Shown one piece after another: positions 1 to 11,268 of a stretch of DNA of 64,000 nucleotides (its first letter is position 1; each line of letters begins with the position of its first letter). Position numbers and translations under genes: made by a program. Under the pieces are notes generated by a model. That model was not told the DNA's origin, searched no databases, and saw nothing but the letters and a program-made list of their open reading frames with translations. Origin of the DNA: Cichorium intybus (Eukaryota; Streptophyta; Magnoliopsida; Asterales; Asteraceae). The stretch spans positions 81,017,382 to 81,081,381 of the forward strand of contig CM042016.1 in assembly GCA_023525715.1 (NCBI GenBank), given 5' to 3'.

Positions 1-425
1 ACATGTTTCCACTCGTGTGTCTTTATAGAAGGGATATTAAAGTCTGGTAATTTTCTCTTCATGCACATTGTAATGGACCCCCCATGTGGTCACATGCAGT
101 GGATAGTGTATATTAAAGTGTTGTCCTTTATCCACATTCACATGCACATTATAAATGATATTTAACCATTGTGGTCCTTATACTTTTACAGGTAATTGTG
201 GTCCACATGTAAATCATATTTAACCATTGAAAAGTAACAAAAGGAACCATATGAGTCATTTGCATGCATGCAAACCTGATAAGCTTATATTACAAATCCA
301 AAAGTTGCCATAAAGGCTTCAAGTTTTTGACATGCATGTTTTTAAAGGTACCTAAGTCGAATAAGATAATTACTCAAACACATAAGAGTGCAAACAAAGT
401 CTAATAACATTCAAATCAAATAAAC

Positions 426-3350
426 CTAATCTAAGTTAACAGCCTTCTCCTTTGACATTCCAGGATCATTGGGCCCACCAACCACCTTACTTAAATTCCT
501 TTTCACTATCCTCTCTGATTTTCTTCTTCTAATCTTCTTCAAGATTTCTCCAATAGGTGTTAATGGTACGACCTCCTCAACATGTTGCACATCAATTTGT
601 TCCTCCTCATCACCATTCCCCTGCATTGTAAGACTTATGTCCATCTCATCAAAAAGTTGATTAGCTTGTACTTGTTCATTAACAAGTCCTCCTATATTGA
701 CATTAACCTGCAAAGTTGACAAAATTAAATTAATTACACATGTTTATTAACATATTGAAGTAAATTAGTTTTACTTACATCAACAGGTTCTTCTTCAATG
801 ACAACCTCAACATCACCATGCCTTTGTTGATTCTCATCATTACCTCCTGCATTCCCAGCCACCTGTTGACTTTGCTTATGTTTCTTACCTTTTCTGATGT
901 TTAGCTTTTCTGGTCTGCCCCCTTTGCCACATCTGGCTTTGTTGTGGCCTACCTCCCTACAAATACTACATTTCACCTTTTTTTCCCACTTTAGACACCC
1001 TATGCCCACTTTGGTCTTCTGTAGCAGCTCTCTTTCGTTTTGTAGTTGGTCTTCCAGGCATCCTCCTAGCCACAGGTGGTAAAGGTGGAATATATGATGT
1101 CTCAGGCCACATGTTACTTCCATTCATACTTTTAATTCTATACCTATATGATTTCATGTATGTCATGGTTGTAAACATTTTGTCCACATACCTTTCAACA
1201 TCCCTATTCAGATAGCATATACATGCTACAGAATGAACACACCCATATCCATTAAGTTGCCAAATTCTACATGAACATGTTTTCCTTTCAAGATCAACTT
1301 CAAATGCATCAGATGTACCTCTAACCTCAAACTGGTTTAGTCCACTGGGAAGAACATGCCAATGCCTCTGATGAACTTTAAGTTCATTGAGTTTGTCCCT
1401 TATGGCTGGACATACCTGATTACCCCATGTCTGTCCCTTTAGCTTCAGGTTGTAGAGTCGATCCATCATGTACAACCTAATCTCTTCAAGCATAGTGATT
1501 ATTGGTTTCTTCCTAGCTTCCACAATTAATGCATTGAAGCTTTCAGACATCCCATTCTCAATAGAGTCACAACAATTTCCTGGTTGGAAATATGCTTTAC
1601 ACCAAGTTTTTGGGTCTCTATCCATCAGATACTTATGAGCATTCGGGTTCAACACATTAAGCTCATGCATGGTAGCCTTAAAGGATGCTTCAGTTGAACA
1701 ATTGGCAGCTCTCCAAAACAAGGTTTCATACTGGGCTCCACTATACCTTTTCTTCAAGTTCTGACAAATATGCCTAGCACATTGCCTGTGCTCTGCATAT
1801 GGCAACATCTCTTTCACTGCTTCAATCAAACCCTGATAAGACACAGTATTAGCAATGATATATAACAAAAACAATTGTCAATATAACAATTTAAATAAAT
1901 ATGTATATTAAAGGGATGTTAATACCTTGTGTTGATCTGAAATGAAGGTAATTCTAGTTCCTAATCTTAAATCAAGATCATCCATTAGATTATCCAAAAA
2001 CCATTTCCAATTTTCTTTGTTCTCCACACAAACAACTGCCCATGCTATAGGGAATAACTGGTTATTATCATCCCTGCCCACAGCAGTTAGCAATTCTCCT
2101 TTACAGATACCCTTTAAAAAACATCCATCAAGACCTATGACCCTTCTACACCCTTGTAGCCATCCCCTTTTCACTCCATCAAAACAAACATAGAACTTGC
2201 TAAAGTAGTTCTTCCCATCTGGCATGCAGTTCACATTAATCTTCACACTAGACCCTGGATTGGATCTCCTTATCTCCTCACCATATGACCATAGCTTGGC
2301 ATAGTGATCAACTAGATTGCCTTCTATAAGTTGAAGTGCATAACTTTTTGCTCTTCTGCATTGCCCAAGACTCACTTGAATACCAAATTTTTTCACAACC
2401 TCATCTCTTAATTTCCTTACACTCATCTTCTGCCTCGCTATAATCTCCTTGGTATAGTGACTCCCTATCCATGCATATGTTACTAGTGAACCCAACTTAA
2501 AATTCCTTGCACAATTGTGGTCGATCTTCAAAGACTTAATCTGGAAACTTTCCTCTTCAGTCATCCACGAGGCCCATAACCTGAATGAACATTCACCCTT
2601 ACAGCATTTGACCAACAGCCTTTTACTATCGTTTTTTTCAAAGCAAAGTTGGTACCCATGAGCCACAGCATAGTTGCACAACATATGTTTTAGTTGGGCA
2701 GGGTTCTTAAACCTCATACCAAGTATGGGTTTTTGCTTTTTCCAGGGTAAATTTTCATTAAAAATTGAATGCTCTTGGATAGTTTCTTCACTTTCCCACT
2801 CATCTTCTGGACCAATATTTTGGTCCTCCTCCTCCTCTTCCTCCTGTCCACAGAGTTTACTGAGGAACACATCACCTGAGGTTCTGTTCATTCTGATTGG
2901 TTCGTCTGTAAAATCCAAGGCAACATCCCTAAGGGTGGCTGTATAATCTCCATTTTCTCCACCTTCAATACATGAATCATGTTCCTCATTTTCCGAATCA
3001 ACCCAATCCTCTAATTCATCACCAATATGATCTACAAATAAGGATATTGTCCCAAGCGTCCCAAAAGTAATGAAAATAAAACTAGCATACTCTACATCGT
3101 TTGTAATAGGCCGAAGACCTTTATACATGGGTTCATTTGGCTCACAGTAGTACAGCCTCTTACAATCCTCATGCATGAAATGTTCCAAGAAACTTACACA
3201 CTCGGCATAGTTCATACTAGCCCAATCATGTTCCGTAAAAGTAAATTTCATACCGTCTTCATAAGAGAAAGGACATCGACGAAACACCCCTTGATAATTG
3301 AGCTCCACAGTTGCATATACTCCCTCAGGATCAAGGTTCGAAGTCGTCAT
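426..3350 (-). pseudogene. MULE transposase (MuDR family), copy A, one frameshift
   Basis: This encodes a cut-and-paste DNA transposase of the MuDR/MULE type. The inferred exons on the minus strand are 3350-1926, 1832-779 and 707-426, with GT/AG borders that keep frame. In order they hold an acidic N-terminus, a MuDR-type DNA-binding region starting around residue 200, the MULE catalytic domain (GLDGCFLKG, then SDQHKG across the first splice, then the E of CSTEASFKA), a SWIM zinc finger (CSCRIWQLNGYGCVHSVAC) and a CCHC knuckle (CSICREVGHNKARC). The knuckle is reached only by skipping one base in a run of seven A (T on the plus strand, 978-984). Without that the protein stops six codons later. 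Copy B has the same run, so the shift predates the duplication. It could still supply a truncated transposase with catalytic and SWIM domains. Confidence 0.88.
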
Positions 3351-3520
3351 TTCTCCAGCTTATCTGGTCCTTGAAGTCGAATCGCATATAAACCCTAGTA
3401 TCACCTTCTCTTTTGTTTCCTGGTTCTAGGGTACCGATGAAATCCTTTTATTGAAACCTTTATCGATCTGTAAATGTTTTTTTAATAAGAATAATAAACG
3501 GATTCTATGTCAGCAACATC

Positions 3521-3664
3521 AACCGGCATAACCTGTTAAAACACAACAATTCCCCAATTTGACACGTTTTTAAATACTTTAAGGGTCTATTGCGCAAAAA
3601 AATAACTTCAATGACCAAATTGGGTTAAAACCCATACTTTATAGGGCTACAGTAGCAATAACCC
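3521..3664. repeat. Right TIR of MULE copy A
   Basis: This segment is the reverse complement of 11120-11265 with only a few mismatches. Its outer end reads GGGTTATTGCTACTGTAGCC on the minus strand. A length near 145 bp suits the MULE superfamily. The inner boundary is set where similarity stops, near the CCGGTT motif. Confidence 0.92.
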
Positions 3665-3673
3665 TAAATGATT
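3665..3673. repeat. 9-bp target site duplication TAAATGATT
   Basis: These nine bases directly abut the right TIR of copy A. The same nine bases at 11111-11119 directly abut the left TIR of copy B. Nine bp is the known MULE target duplication length. The match joins two ends that are 7.4 kb apart and in permuted order, which implies that one insertion was later duplicated in tandem. Confidence 0.9.
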
Positions 3674-3959
3674 TGCCAGATTTCATTATTTTATAATTTA
3701 TATCTAAATTTATACAATTAATATAAAACAATACATCATTATTCAAAATAGTTTCAACATATTCTAATTATATTTTCTTGTATACTTACTTTTTAATTGA
3801 ACTAGTGGGCACCCGAGCTACGCACGGGTCGGAACAGATGGGTGGGTGGCCCAGCCTTTTAGGTAGTTCGGGGTGGGCTGGTCGGGCAATAAAAAAAACA
3901 ACAATGTAGTTTTGTTATTTTTTTTACTATAGCATCCTACTTTGAGTTTTTCTTATTAC
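3674..3959. other. Intergenic, AT-rich
   Basis: I see no gene here. A G+C-rich block at about 3800-3870 has a small hairpin (ACCCG and CGGGT arms near 3810-3829) of a kind often met in plant repeats; I cannot assign it to a family. Confidence 0.5.
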
Positions 3960-4575
3960 CTAAGTTAGCTCCTTCTCGACTTCCTTTCTTCTAAATTCAA
4001 TTTCTCGAAGTAACCCCACGAGCTCCTTTAATTGTTCTTCCATTTCCTTGATTTCAAGATCCTTTTCCCATGATTGGCACCTATTTTCAACAATATGAAT
4101 TAATAAAAAGTATTCAATTCGATAACTTGAAATTTGAATTTTTTTTTTGGAAATGTTTTTTTTACCTTGAATCTGAAAGCGCGTTAAACATATATTGAAG
4201 CAAGTTTTTTGGATCTCCCATTGACCGGAGGTGGTTCCATCTTCCACGATTAGCAAAGCCACGCTCACGCTCTTCTGCTTCGGATAATTGTGAAGTCATT
4301 GACAGAAGTGAATTTGATGAAATGCTAAACATGTTTTCCAATAAAGATATTCTTGAAATTCTTGCATTTGGTGGTAATGAACATGCCCTTCAACAAATAC
4401 ATCATAAAACCCAAAATTAGTAAAACTATTAAGTTTAAAAATCCATCGTGTCATGATAAATTACAAATTTACCTAGAGAGACCGTTTTTTCGTCTTGGAG
4501 GACTAACACCTTTTGAAGCAAATTCATCAACTTGTCTAAGAACCGCTAGCTCTTCTGCAAGTGCAGCTCGCCTGT
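3960..4575 (-). pseudogene. Kinesin-4 (FRA1/KIN-4-like) stalk fragment
   Basis: Three exon-like blocks on the minus strand match the coiled-coil stalk of plant kinesin-4 motors, which move along cortical microtubules and help deposit cell wall. Block 1 (about 4572-4489) reads ELAVLRQVDEFASKGVSPPR. Block 2 (about 4390-4166) includes QLSEAEERERGFANRGRWNH and SMGDPKNLLQYMF. Block 3 (about 4084-3960) includes EIKEMEEQLKELVGLLRE. Intron-like AT-rich DNA with GT/AG borders separates them, so this is a genomic fragment and not a retrocopy. The motor domain and tail are missing. Family match is from memory of conserved plant KIN-4 sequence; capture or duplication of the fragment is inferred. Confidence 0.8.
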
Positions 4576-4599
4576 CACATATAGCATAATATCAATGTA

Positions 4600-5670
4600 C
4601 TTACAATTTTTTTAACGTATAACAACAATGTAATTCCAAAGAATGTGGTTTTTTGTTTACCCACGATGGTAGTGTATAATAACAATGTACTCGTAGAAAA
4701 AAGCATATTTTAGGAAAGAGGTCCATATTCATTTCATGTTATTTTTGGAAATAGCATCGTACTTTGCTATTTTTACCAATATAGACAACGTAGTTATATT
4801 TTGATGATAATATTAGTAGCAATATACGCACATTTATTTACGCATAATGACAACATGATTACATTCATTTACCAGTAATAGAAATATACTTGCAACTTCT
4901 TTACACATAATAACAACGTACTTACATTTCTTTGCTGTTAATAGCACTATGTAACGAAAGAATTGCAATGCACATGTTTGTACTAAAATTTAAGTATGTT
5001 ACTATTATAGGTAAAAAATAAAAGATAAACTATGTTGCCCATATAGATAGATATGGTTACCTATGTTCCTATGTTGCTATTATCTGCAATTTGAGCAAAT
5101 TAGAAACATACCAGATTTGCAAAGTAAAATGAATATATTGACCTCATGCTCTTCACTTTTTTCAATTAAACGTCTAAAATAATCCTAACTACTCTCCTTC
5201 ATCTTAAATTCAAAAAACAAATTCAAGCCTAAAAATAAACTATAACTAAAAGAAAATCAAGATCCAAATCAAAAGAAACCCAGAAGTTTACAATTTTATA
5301 ATGCACAAAAAAAAGCAAAACCAGTTCATCAAGATAATAAAAATGGTAAATTTGTAGGTTTCTTTGGATTTGGATCTTGATTTACTTGTAGTATAATTTT
5401 GGGTTTTCATTTGGTTTAAAGTTTAAGATGAAAAAGATTAAAATTTTTTTTACAGGTTTAATTATAGAAGATGAAGATGGGGGCAAAATAGTAATTTTTC
5501 ATTGCATGTAACGGAACTTTTTTAACAATGCACATGAAACAAAACCGATTTTCAGGGACCACGTCTGCAACAAAAGACACAACTGGAAACAAAAAAACAT
5601 AACTTTGGATATACATAAACCATACAGACTAAACTTGTAATTTAATCAATTTTTTTATATATATTTGAAG
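4600..5670. other. AT-rich non-coding stretch
   Basis: No gene or RNA is recognised. Short phrases such as AACAATGTA and TTACATTTCTTT recur at loose spacing between 4610 and 4990, and poly-A/T tracts are common. It may be intron or flank of the kinesin-4 or XLG fragments on either side. Confidence 0.5.
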
Positions 5671-5674
5671 TTAC

Positions 5675-5875
5675 CTGCTCCAAGAAATGCAGCAGGGAGG
5701 ATTTCCAATTCCATTCTTCTCTTGTAAGTGGCTTTCATGGCTGGATGATTCCATACTTGTTCAACTACTGGAGCATATTCCCGTGTGGCAGCTGGAAATA
5801 TATCTTCCAAATTACCAGCCACTCTCAATTCCTTCTTTAACCTTAATCATAAGAAAATCTCCCCTGTTGTAACCA
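5675..5875 (-). pseudogene. Extra-large G protein (XLG) fragment
   Basis: On the minus strand one block reads AGNLEDIFPAATREYAPVVE and continues QVWNHPAMKATYKRRMELEI. It resembles part of the G-alpha-like domain of plant extra-large GTP-binding proteins, signalling proteins that bind the beta-gamma dimer. Only about 55 residues are recognisable. The downstream residues diverge (LPAAFLGAG), and the P-loop and other nucleotide-binding motifs are absent. It sits 1.1 kb from the kinesin-4 fragment on the same strand. It is a relic and cannot encode a working protein. The family call is from remembered XLG sequence and is moderately sure. Confidence 0.68.
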
Positions 5876-5959
5876 TCAATATTAAAGAATCAAAGTATAA
5901 TCTTGAGATCTAAAGATCACCTTAGATAATTAGTATTCCCTTTGACCTCTTTGTATTCA

Positions 5960-6070
5960 TATTTGTGGTAATTCAACCCATTCATCCAATGGAGCAACTC
6001 CACTTCTTGTTAGCACTCCAAATTTAGGAGTTGCCATTATCTTTAATGAGCTAAATTTGACGCCACAGAG
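5960..6070 (-). other. Short unidentified open stretch
   Basis: The minus strand reads MATPKFGVLTRSGVAPLDEW and then stops within a few codons. The composition looks protein-like, but I do not recognise a family. It lies just upstream, in sense, of the XLG fragment and may be another captured exon. Confidence 0.25.
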
Positions 6071-6239
6071 CAATTCCAAAGAAAATTATACAAACTGATA
6101 CTGAATGAAAAAAAATATTCCAAGATTAGCGTAGTTTTTAAAAAGATTTACTTAGAAAACGAAAAAAAGATCATTGTATGTCGTACCTGATTTGACCAAA
6201 ATTGTTTGTGCTTTTTACGGATTTTGTTTGAAGAGGCGG

Positions 6240-6516
6240 TCACCGAATCCGTGAGGCGGATATTGAGTGGGTAAAATATATTTGGACAATCTGTGGGTAA
6301 GAAGTACTTGGATAATCCGTGGGTAAGCTTGTCATGGATAATTCGTAGGAAACAACTGTGTGGATAAGCTGTGGGTAAAATATCCTTGGTAAAATTGCCT
6401 TGGATAATCCATAGATAAATCCGAAGGTAATCCATGGGAAAAAATTACTCACCAGCGTATTACCCACAAATTATATCTCGTGGGAAAGTCGTGGGTAAAG
6501 CCTATTATCCACGGTT
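6240..6516 (-). mobile_element. CACTA-like subterminal repeat fragment
   Basis: This block holds degenerate repeats of the type TTACCCACGGATTATCCA in both orientations. It is related, in inverse orientation, to 19880-20280. Repeats of this kind are the subterminal transposase-binding arrays of CACTA (En/Spm) elements. The terminal CACTA motif is replaced at 6517 by the end of another element, so this copy is truncated. Confidence 0.6.
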
Positions 6517-6865
6517 ATGACTACAAGAAAAGTCTTGATTAGTGACGAAAATGAAGTGGTCACTATCGGTAGAAAGAGTAGTCAATAAATGATTTAGTGA
6601 CCAAAATATTGGTGGTACATTTCGTCACTATAGGTCCGTCACTAAATCTGAATAGTGACCAAAATATATAAGTGGTCATGGTCACTATATCGTGACGACG
6701 TATTTTGTCACTAAAATTAGTCACTAATAATTAAAAATATCAATAGTTTATACATTTAGTGACTAAATATGTGGTCAGTAATTATTTATTGTCAGAGACC
6801 AAGAAAAATTGTCACTAATTATTTATTGTTAGTGACCAAAAAATTAGTCACTAATTATGAATATA
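6517..6865 (+). mobile_element. CACTA-like terminus with TTAGTGACCA subterminal repeats
   Basis: GACTACAAGAAAA at 6517 differs by one base from the common plant CACTA terminus CACTACAAGAAAA. It is followed by many direct and inverted copies of a TTAGTGACCA-like decamer up to about 6850. I found no opposite terminus within reach, so this is a truncated end or a small relic inserted into the preceding CACTA fragment. Confidence 0.65.
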
Positions 6866-7103
6866 CAAGAAAAAGACATTTGGGTTGCCTCTTTCCATTC
6901 CCATTCCGATTCCGATTCCGATTTTGATGCCGATTGCAATTGTTTTCCAAACACAACAATATTTGAATCGGGAAACAATACATAAAAACCCAAATTAACT
7001 ATATTAACAATTTATAAAGTATAGCTTAACCATAAAACCGATAATAACATAACATTCTATAAAGTTTACTATACATTCTATAAAGATGTCAAACATACAT
7101 CAT

Positions 7104-8638
7104 CATCAACACTTGGTTTAAAAAAGCGCGCTTGATGCGTGATGCGCACCGAGGCGCACCGAGGCGTAACTGAAAACGCATCCGTTACCTAATGCGATGC
7201 GAAATCTTGAAAGCGAGCTGAGTCGCACGCATCATGTGCGCATCCGTTGCATCGCGCATCAACGCATCATACCGCATCATGTAGGTCCGGTTATTTTAAA
7301 AGAAAAACTCAATAAAAGTCCAAATTAATATTAAAAAATGGGCCGGCCCTAGTTCCCAGGTTAGTTCTGTGTACGTAAACCCTTTTCCTCCATTCCCCCA
7401 TGCCGAATTGACATCTTCTTTTACCGATTACGTACTTTCTTCTCCATTTCTTCTTTCCCGCCTACGTACTTTCTTCTCCACTTCTACTTTCCAGAAGACC
7501 AGACACATTCTTCTTCTCTTCTTTCTTTTTGCGATCAAACATGGAAGCAACTTACACTCTTCTTCTCTCCATCGACTTGCATTCTTCTTCTGTCCTTCAT
7601 CGGCCCTGTTAGAAGGCCTTCAGTCTTGCCTCTTTCTTTTTGCGATCAAACAAGTATGTAAGTATCTTAATCTTCATAGTTTCTCTTCTTTCCATACAAA
7701 CTACTAGTTTATTACTGATTTTTTTTACTTGTCTTCTTTTCATACGTGATCACTGATGACTGATCAGTCCCTAACTATAGACTATTACCACGTAAACTAT
7801 ACAATCTAAACCTATAATGGAACAAGATAATGATGCTAATACTTCAACCGAATGTAATAAAGATCCCGCCAGAAAGTATAGTGTTCAAGACCCTAAGGTT
7901 AGAAACAATTTTACATGTAATTTCTGCATGAAAGTTGTTAAAGGAGGTGCATTCCGCATAAAACACCTCGTTGGGGGTTTTAGAAATGTTCTTGGTTGCA
8001 AGAGATGTCCGGAACACGTTAGAAAGGAGATACAAGATTTTATGTTAAAAAAACAAGCATCAAAAGAAAGTATGCAAATGCTTTCAAAGATGCAAGAACA
8101 AGAATTTGATGAGAGCAATGAATGGCTGATGGGGGAAATGGAGGGTGAGGGTGATTTAGTCTTTGAAGGTGAAGACTTGACGTATGATGTTGTGGCTGAG
8201 GCTTGTGGGGCAAATGAGCCTAGTTATTCAACTAGATCAACAAGAAATGACAAAGGAAAAGGAGTGGCGGGATCTAGTGGGCTAGCTAGTAGCTTTGCGT
8301 TGATTGATGATGAAGACGAGATGGAAGAAGCCATAGGTTTGTCTAGTGGTGAAGAAGATACGAGTGTGTTTGGGATTGATGACGACGATGATGAATGAAG
8401 TTAATTGAAGATTTGGGGATTTTTTAGTCTTATTACCAAACTTTAAACTGATTTTGGTCTTTTAGAATATAGTTTATATCATATTATATCATATTTTCTA
8501 TTATAATATAGTTTTATTATATATTATTTTACTTGCGCGCATCGCGTTCGTGATGCCCGCGCATTCGCATCGCGCATCGGCCTCTGGGACCCTAATCGCA
8601 TCGGAGCCCATCACGCTTTTTAAAACCAAGCATCAACA
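7104..8638 (+). mobile_element. Non-autonomous hAT element with 8-bp TSD
   Basis: The element spans 7112-8630 (1,519 bp). It is flanked by the exact 8-bp repeat CATCAACA at 7104-7111 and 8631-8638, the target duplication length of the hAT superfamily. The ends are an imperfect TIR: CTTGGTTTAAAAAAGCG on the left and, inverted, CTTGGTTTTAAAAAGCGTGA on the right. Both subterminal zones are packed with GATGCG/CGCATC-type motifs (7135-7280 and 8535-8615), unusually GC-rich for this region and probable transposase-binding sites. The element has one gene, encoding only a BED-type zinc finger. Confidence 0.92.
7817..8398 (+). CDS. BED zinc-finger protein of hAT origin, catalytic core deleted
   Basis: This intact 193-residue frame encodes the N-terminal BED zinc finger of a plant hAT transposase joined to an acidic C-terminal tail. 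The finger lies at about residues 17-75: RKYSVQDPKVRNNFTCNFC, then KHLVGGFRNVLGCKRCPEHV. In full transposases the DUF659 region and RNase H-like core with the C-terminal dimerisation domain follow. Here they are absent, and the frame passes to an acidic, serine-rich end (residues 160-193) that resembles the normal hAT C-terminus. That suggests one in-frame internal deletion. The protein could bind the element ends without cutting them and so act as a repressor; this is inference. The start chosen is the first ATG before the BED domain. Confidence 0.8.
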   Translation: MEQDNDANTSTECNKDPARKYSVQDPKVRNNFTCNFCMKVVKGGAFRIKHLVGGFRNVLGCKRCPEHVRKEIQDFMLKKQASKESMQMLSKMQEQEFDESNEWLMGEMEGEGDLVFEGEDLTYDVVAEACGANEPSYSTRSTRNDKGKGVAGSSGLASSFALIDDEDEMEEAIGLSSGEEDTSVFGIDDDDDE

Positions 8639-10380
8639 TCATCAGATCCATGAAACCGTGATGAATGGAAACGTGGCTTCAAATTCTGCATAGCTAATTT
8701 AAATAAGAAAATTGTTCAAGGATCATATGAATAACAAAATTCCTGTAACATAAATTATAACAATTTTAAATTAAAAGGATGTTATAAAGGTCAAGTGTAC
8801 ATTATCATCATCATTTTTCCATTTGCAGAAAATGTACAGGTCGATAATAGCTGCAAAATAATAATTAAAAGATGTTATAAAGGAGAAAGACCTAAAAAAG
8901 AAGGATTTGTCAGTGAAGAGCATTCAGTAAAATTTTGATTTTTGTTACATGGCACATCCTCATGGTTTCATTTTATTGCAATTTTGGTCACTCTAAATGA
9001 GGCATTTAGTCCTTGTAAATAGACCATTTTACCATTGTTGTCTAGTAAATTACAATTTTGATGCCTGTGATGTGATGTACTGTTCTATCTAGTTTAATCC
9101 AAGGGCAAATCAGTCATTATCAAAAAAGTACCAGTTGAGTAGTTTGATTTAACAGCAGCTGGACCGTATATGCAGCAAAATGAAACCACAAGGACAAGTC
9201 ATGGAACAAAAATCAAAATTCAACTGAATGCGTCATTTTCACCAAACCGAAAGGACCATTTCTGCAATTTACTCTTAAAAGAATATAACCAAAGAAATAA
9301 AATTTTACCTCTCATTTCTACCAAAACAAAAAGGGCCATTGCAGCACCATCCTAGGAATCCCATCAACATTGAGTGTTGTTTTCTATAGACAGGACTTGT
9401 GCTTTACTCAAAATTGCAAATTTGGTCCACTTTTTAAAATCTTCCTTAAGTTTGCATTTCGTTGTTGATGTAGTCCCTCGAACAACAAAATTCAAGTCTT
9501 AAATAAAATAAAAGTTGTACCAACTTGCGATTTTGAGTAAAACACAAGGACCAAGTTTGAAATAGATGTAACATCAAGGGTACTTACAGGGGACTATGAA
9601 GAGATAAGCAAATATCTTCATTTAATAAGTAGCACAAAAATATGATGCTCCCTATAGATAGATCAAAACAGTTGAGTGTAAGTCGAGATATATGACTGAA
9701 TAATTTAAATGGATTTAATTGAAATGACATTATAGATGAATTTTATATAGAATGCATTTATACGTATAAATTTCAATGCTTTATGAATACTATTACTTAC
9801 AAAGGAGAAGAACTAGATGTAAGAAATACTGAACTAGGGTAGCTACATATAAAAATTAATAAGGCAATATGTACCTGCATAAAAAGCTCCAGGAAGATGG
9901 TAAGTATTTAGTTAAAAAAAATAACAGATCAAATTTAGAGCAACAAGTATCACAAATCCAAAACAGATGATATTAACAATCAATTACCAATGAACCCTAC
10001 TTTGCTAATAATATGTAACGAAGTATGTTAGTGATTACCGATGAAATTCACTGTCGAAGATGAATAGAAAACTGATGAAAACAAGATGAAGCATAACAAG
10101 CATCAGTTGCATACAAAAAGTAGATCTTTTAGCTGCAAACAAAAACACAGTTCCAATATAAAATCATTCTTAAGGTATATAATCACACAAAAACTAAATA
10201 GATATACACAAAATATGACCAGGATCGACAGACAGGGGAACTTCCCTTGATCATAAACACATTATAATCCAAACCAAATATAAGCTATTTTGTTTCAGAA
10301 ATCAAGAGATTAGTTTGGTAGTCACTTGAGGAAAACTTCTCTTATACCCACAATTATTCAAATAAGAAGAAGAAATAGAA
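8639..10380. other. Non-coding stretch
   Basis: I see no convincing gene. The text is AT-rich with short poly-A runs and looks like intron or old repeat DNA. Related low-complexity phrases around GCAAATTTGGTCC and AATTTTGGTCA recur between 8980 and 9560. Confidence 0.45.
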
Positions 10381-10960
10381 ATTTCTTCATGACGGTAAGA
10401 TATGGATGAAAAAATTAAAATTGAAGAGCATAAGTCTTGAGTAATGAAAGACGTAAGGATTTCGGTAAACGGATCCTCTCAGAGTGAAACTGTGATCAGT
10501 AAACTGCCATGGCATCTTGTATCGTCTTGCTCGACTAGCTTCTAGTATGGGTGCACGAGCCCGCCCCAACCGTTCCTCCTTGATCACCAACCATAAACAA
10601 AAAAGCATAATAGAAGTTCATTATCAAGTTACGATCAGTGAAGAGAATAACATAATTTTATATTTATGAATCGAATTAGAAAGAGATCTATCAAAACAAA
10701 CGGGAATGACGTTCGGCGGCGATTGACAGAGGAAACAACGAGACGCAAGCTTTGTCAAAGAGGAGAGCACGTACACGAAATCAAAGTGGAACATGAGCCA
10801 TATAAGGAATAATGATGTCGATTGGATAAACCACCGCATCGCAAGGCGACGACAACGTGGAGCAACGGGCGGCGATGGCGGCGTGACGTTGCATCGACGA
10901 AGAAGAAGGAATGGTTCTCATATAGGGTTTAGGTCAACATTTCTTAGGCGGGGGATTGGG
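10381..10960 (-). other. Possible 5' end of an unidentified gene on the minus strand
   Basis: Read on the minus strand, a telo-box-like AACCCTATAT occurs at about 10919-10928. It is followed by a G+C-rich leader-like section, an intron-like AT-rich section and a short protein-like stretch (EERLGRARAPILEASRARRY and KMPWQFTDHSFTLRGSVYRN, about 10470-10590). Telo-boxes are common near starts of plant translation-machinery genes. I do not recognise the protein and saw no continuation, so this may be only a promoter and first-exon fragment. Confidence 0.3.
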
Positions 10961-10974
10961 GGGTGGGGGTTTAG

Positions 10975-11110
10975 AATATCAGGGGCCGAATTTGCACTGT
11001 AACGTTAAACTTAAGAACGCACTGAAAGGTAGAGGGTCTTTTTGACATTCTATAAATATCAGGGGCCGAATTTGACCTGTAGGCTGTAGTGTTAAACTTA
11101 AGAATGCACT
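10975..11110. repeat. Two-copy direct repeat of about 50 bp
   Basis: AATATCAGGGGCCGAATTTG at about 10975 recurs at about 11056. Each copy is followed, after a short variable spacer, by GTTAAACTTAAGAA and then GCACT. The second copy ends right at the MULE target site (11111). Confidence 0.75.
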
Positions 11111-11119
11111 TAAATGATT

Positions 11120-11265
11120 GAGTTATTGCTACTGTAGCCCTATAAAGTATGGGTTTTAACCCAATTTGGTCATTGAAGTTATTTTTTTGCGCAATAGACC
11201 ATTAAAGTATTTAAAAACGTGTCAAATTTGGGAAATTGTTGTGTTTTAACAGGTTATGACCGGTT
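11120..11265. repeat. Left TIR of MULE copy B
   Basis: About 146 bp, inverted relative to 3521-3664, with the outer end GAGTTATTGCTACTGTAGCC. Differences from the right TIR are a few substitutions and two single-base indels. Confidence 0.92.
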
Positions 11266-11268
11266 TGG

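Larger units (their letters stand above)
1..3664 (-). mobile_element. MULE (Mutator-like) element, copy A, right part
   Basis: This is the transposase-bearing right part of a Mutator-like DNA transposon; its left part lies outside the window. It holds a minus-strand transposase and ends in a TIR of about 144 bp at 3664, followed directly by the 9-bp target duplication TAAATGATT. Positions 1-3556 recur at 12625-16180 with no indel and about eight substitutions (for example 492, 575, 674, 694, 1236, 1600, 2530). Positions 1-425 are the transposase 3' untranslated side and hold no other gene. Seen directly: duplication, TIR, TSD. Inferred: both copies descend from one insertion. Confidence 0.92.

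Noticed and set aside
6148..6467. Two overlapping minus-strand frames
   Set aside because: They are translations of the CACTA subterminal repeat TTACCCACGGATTATCC; the same false peptide appears at 19956-20189.
7369..7707. 112-codon frame at the start of the hAT element
   Set aside because: Ser/Phe/Leu-rich pyrimidine tract, with no domain; more likely promoter or leader of the BED gene.
3665..11119. Interval between two MULE TIRs read as a Pack-MULE carrying gene fragments
   Set aside because: The outer tips of the TIRs and the TSDs face into the interval, so it is flank between two MULE copies and not cargo.
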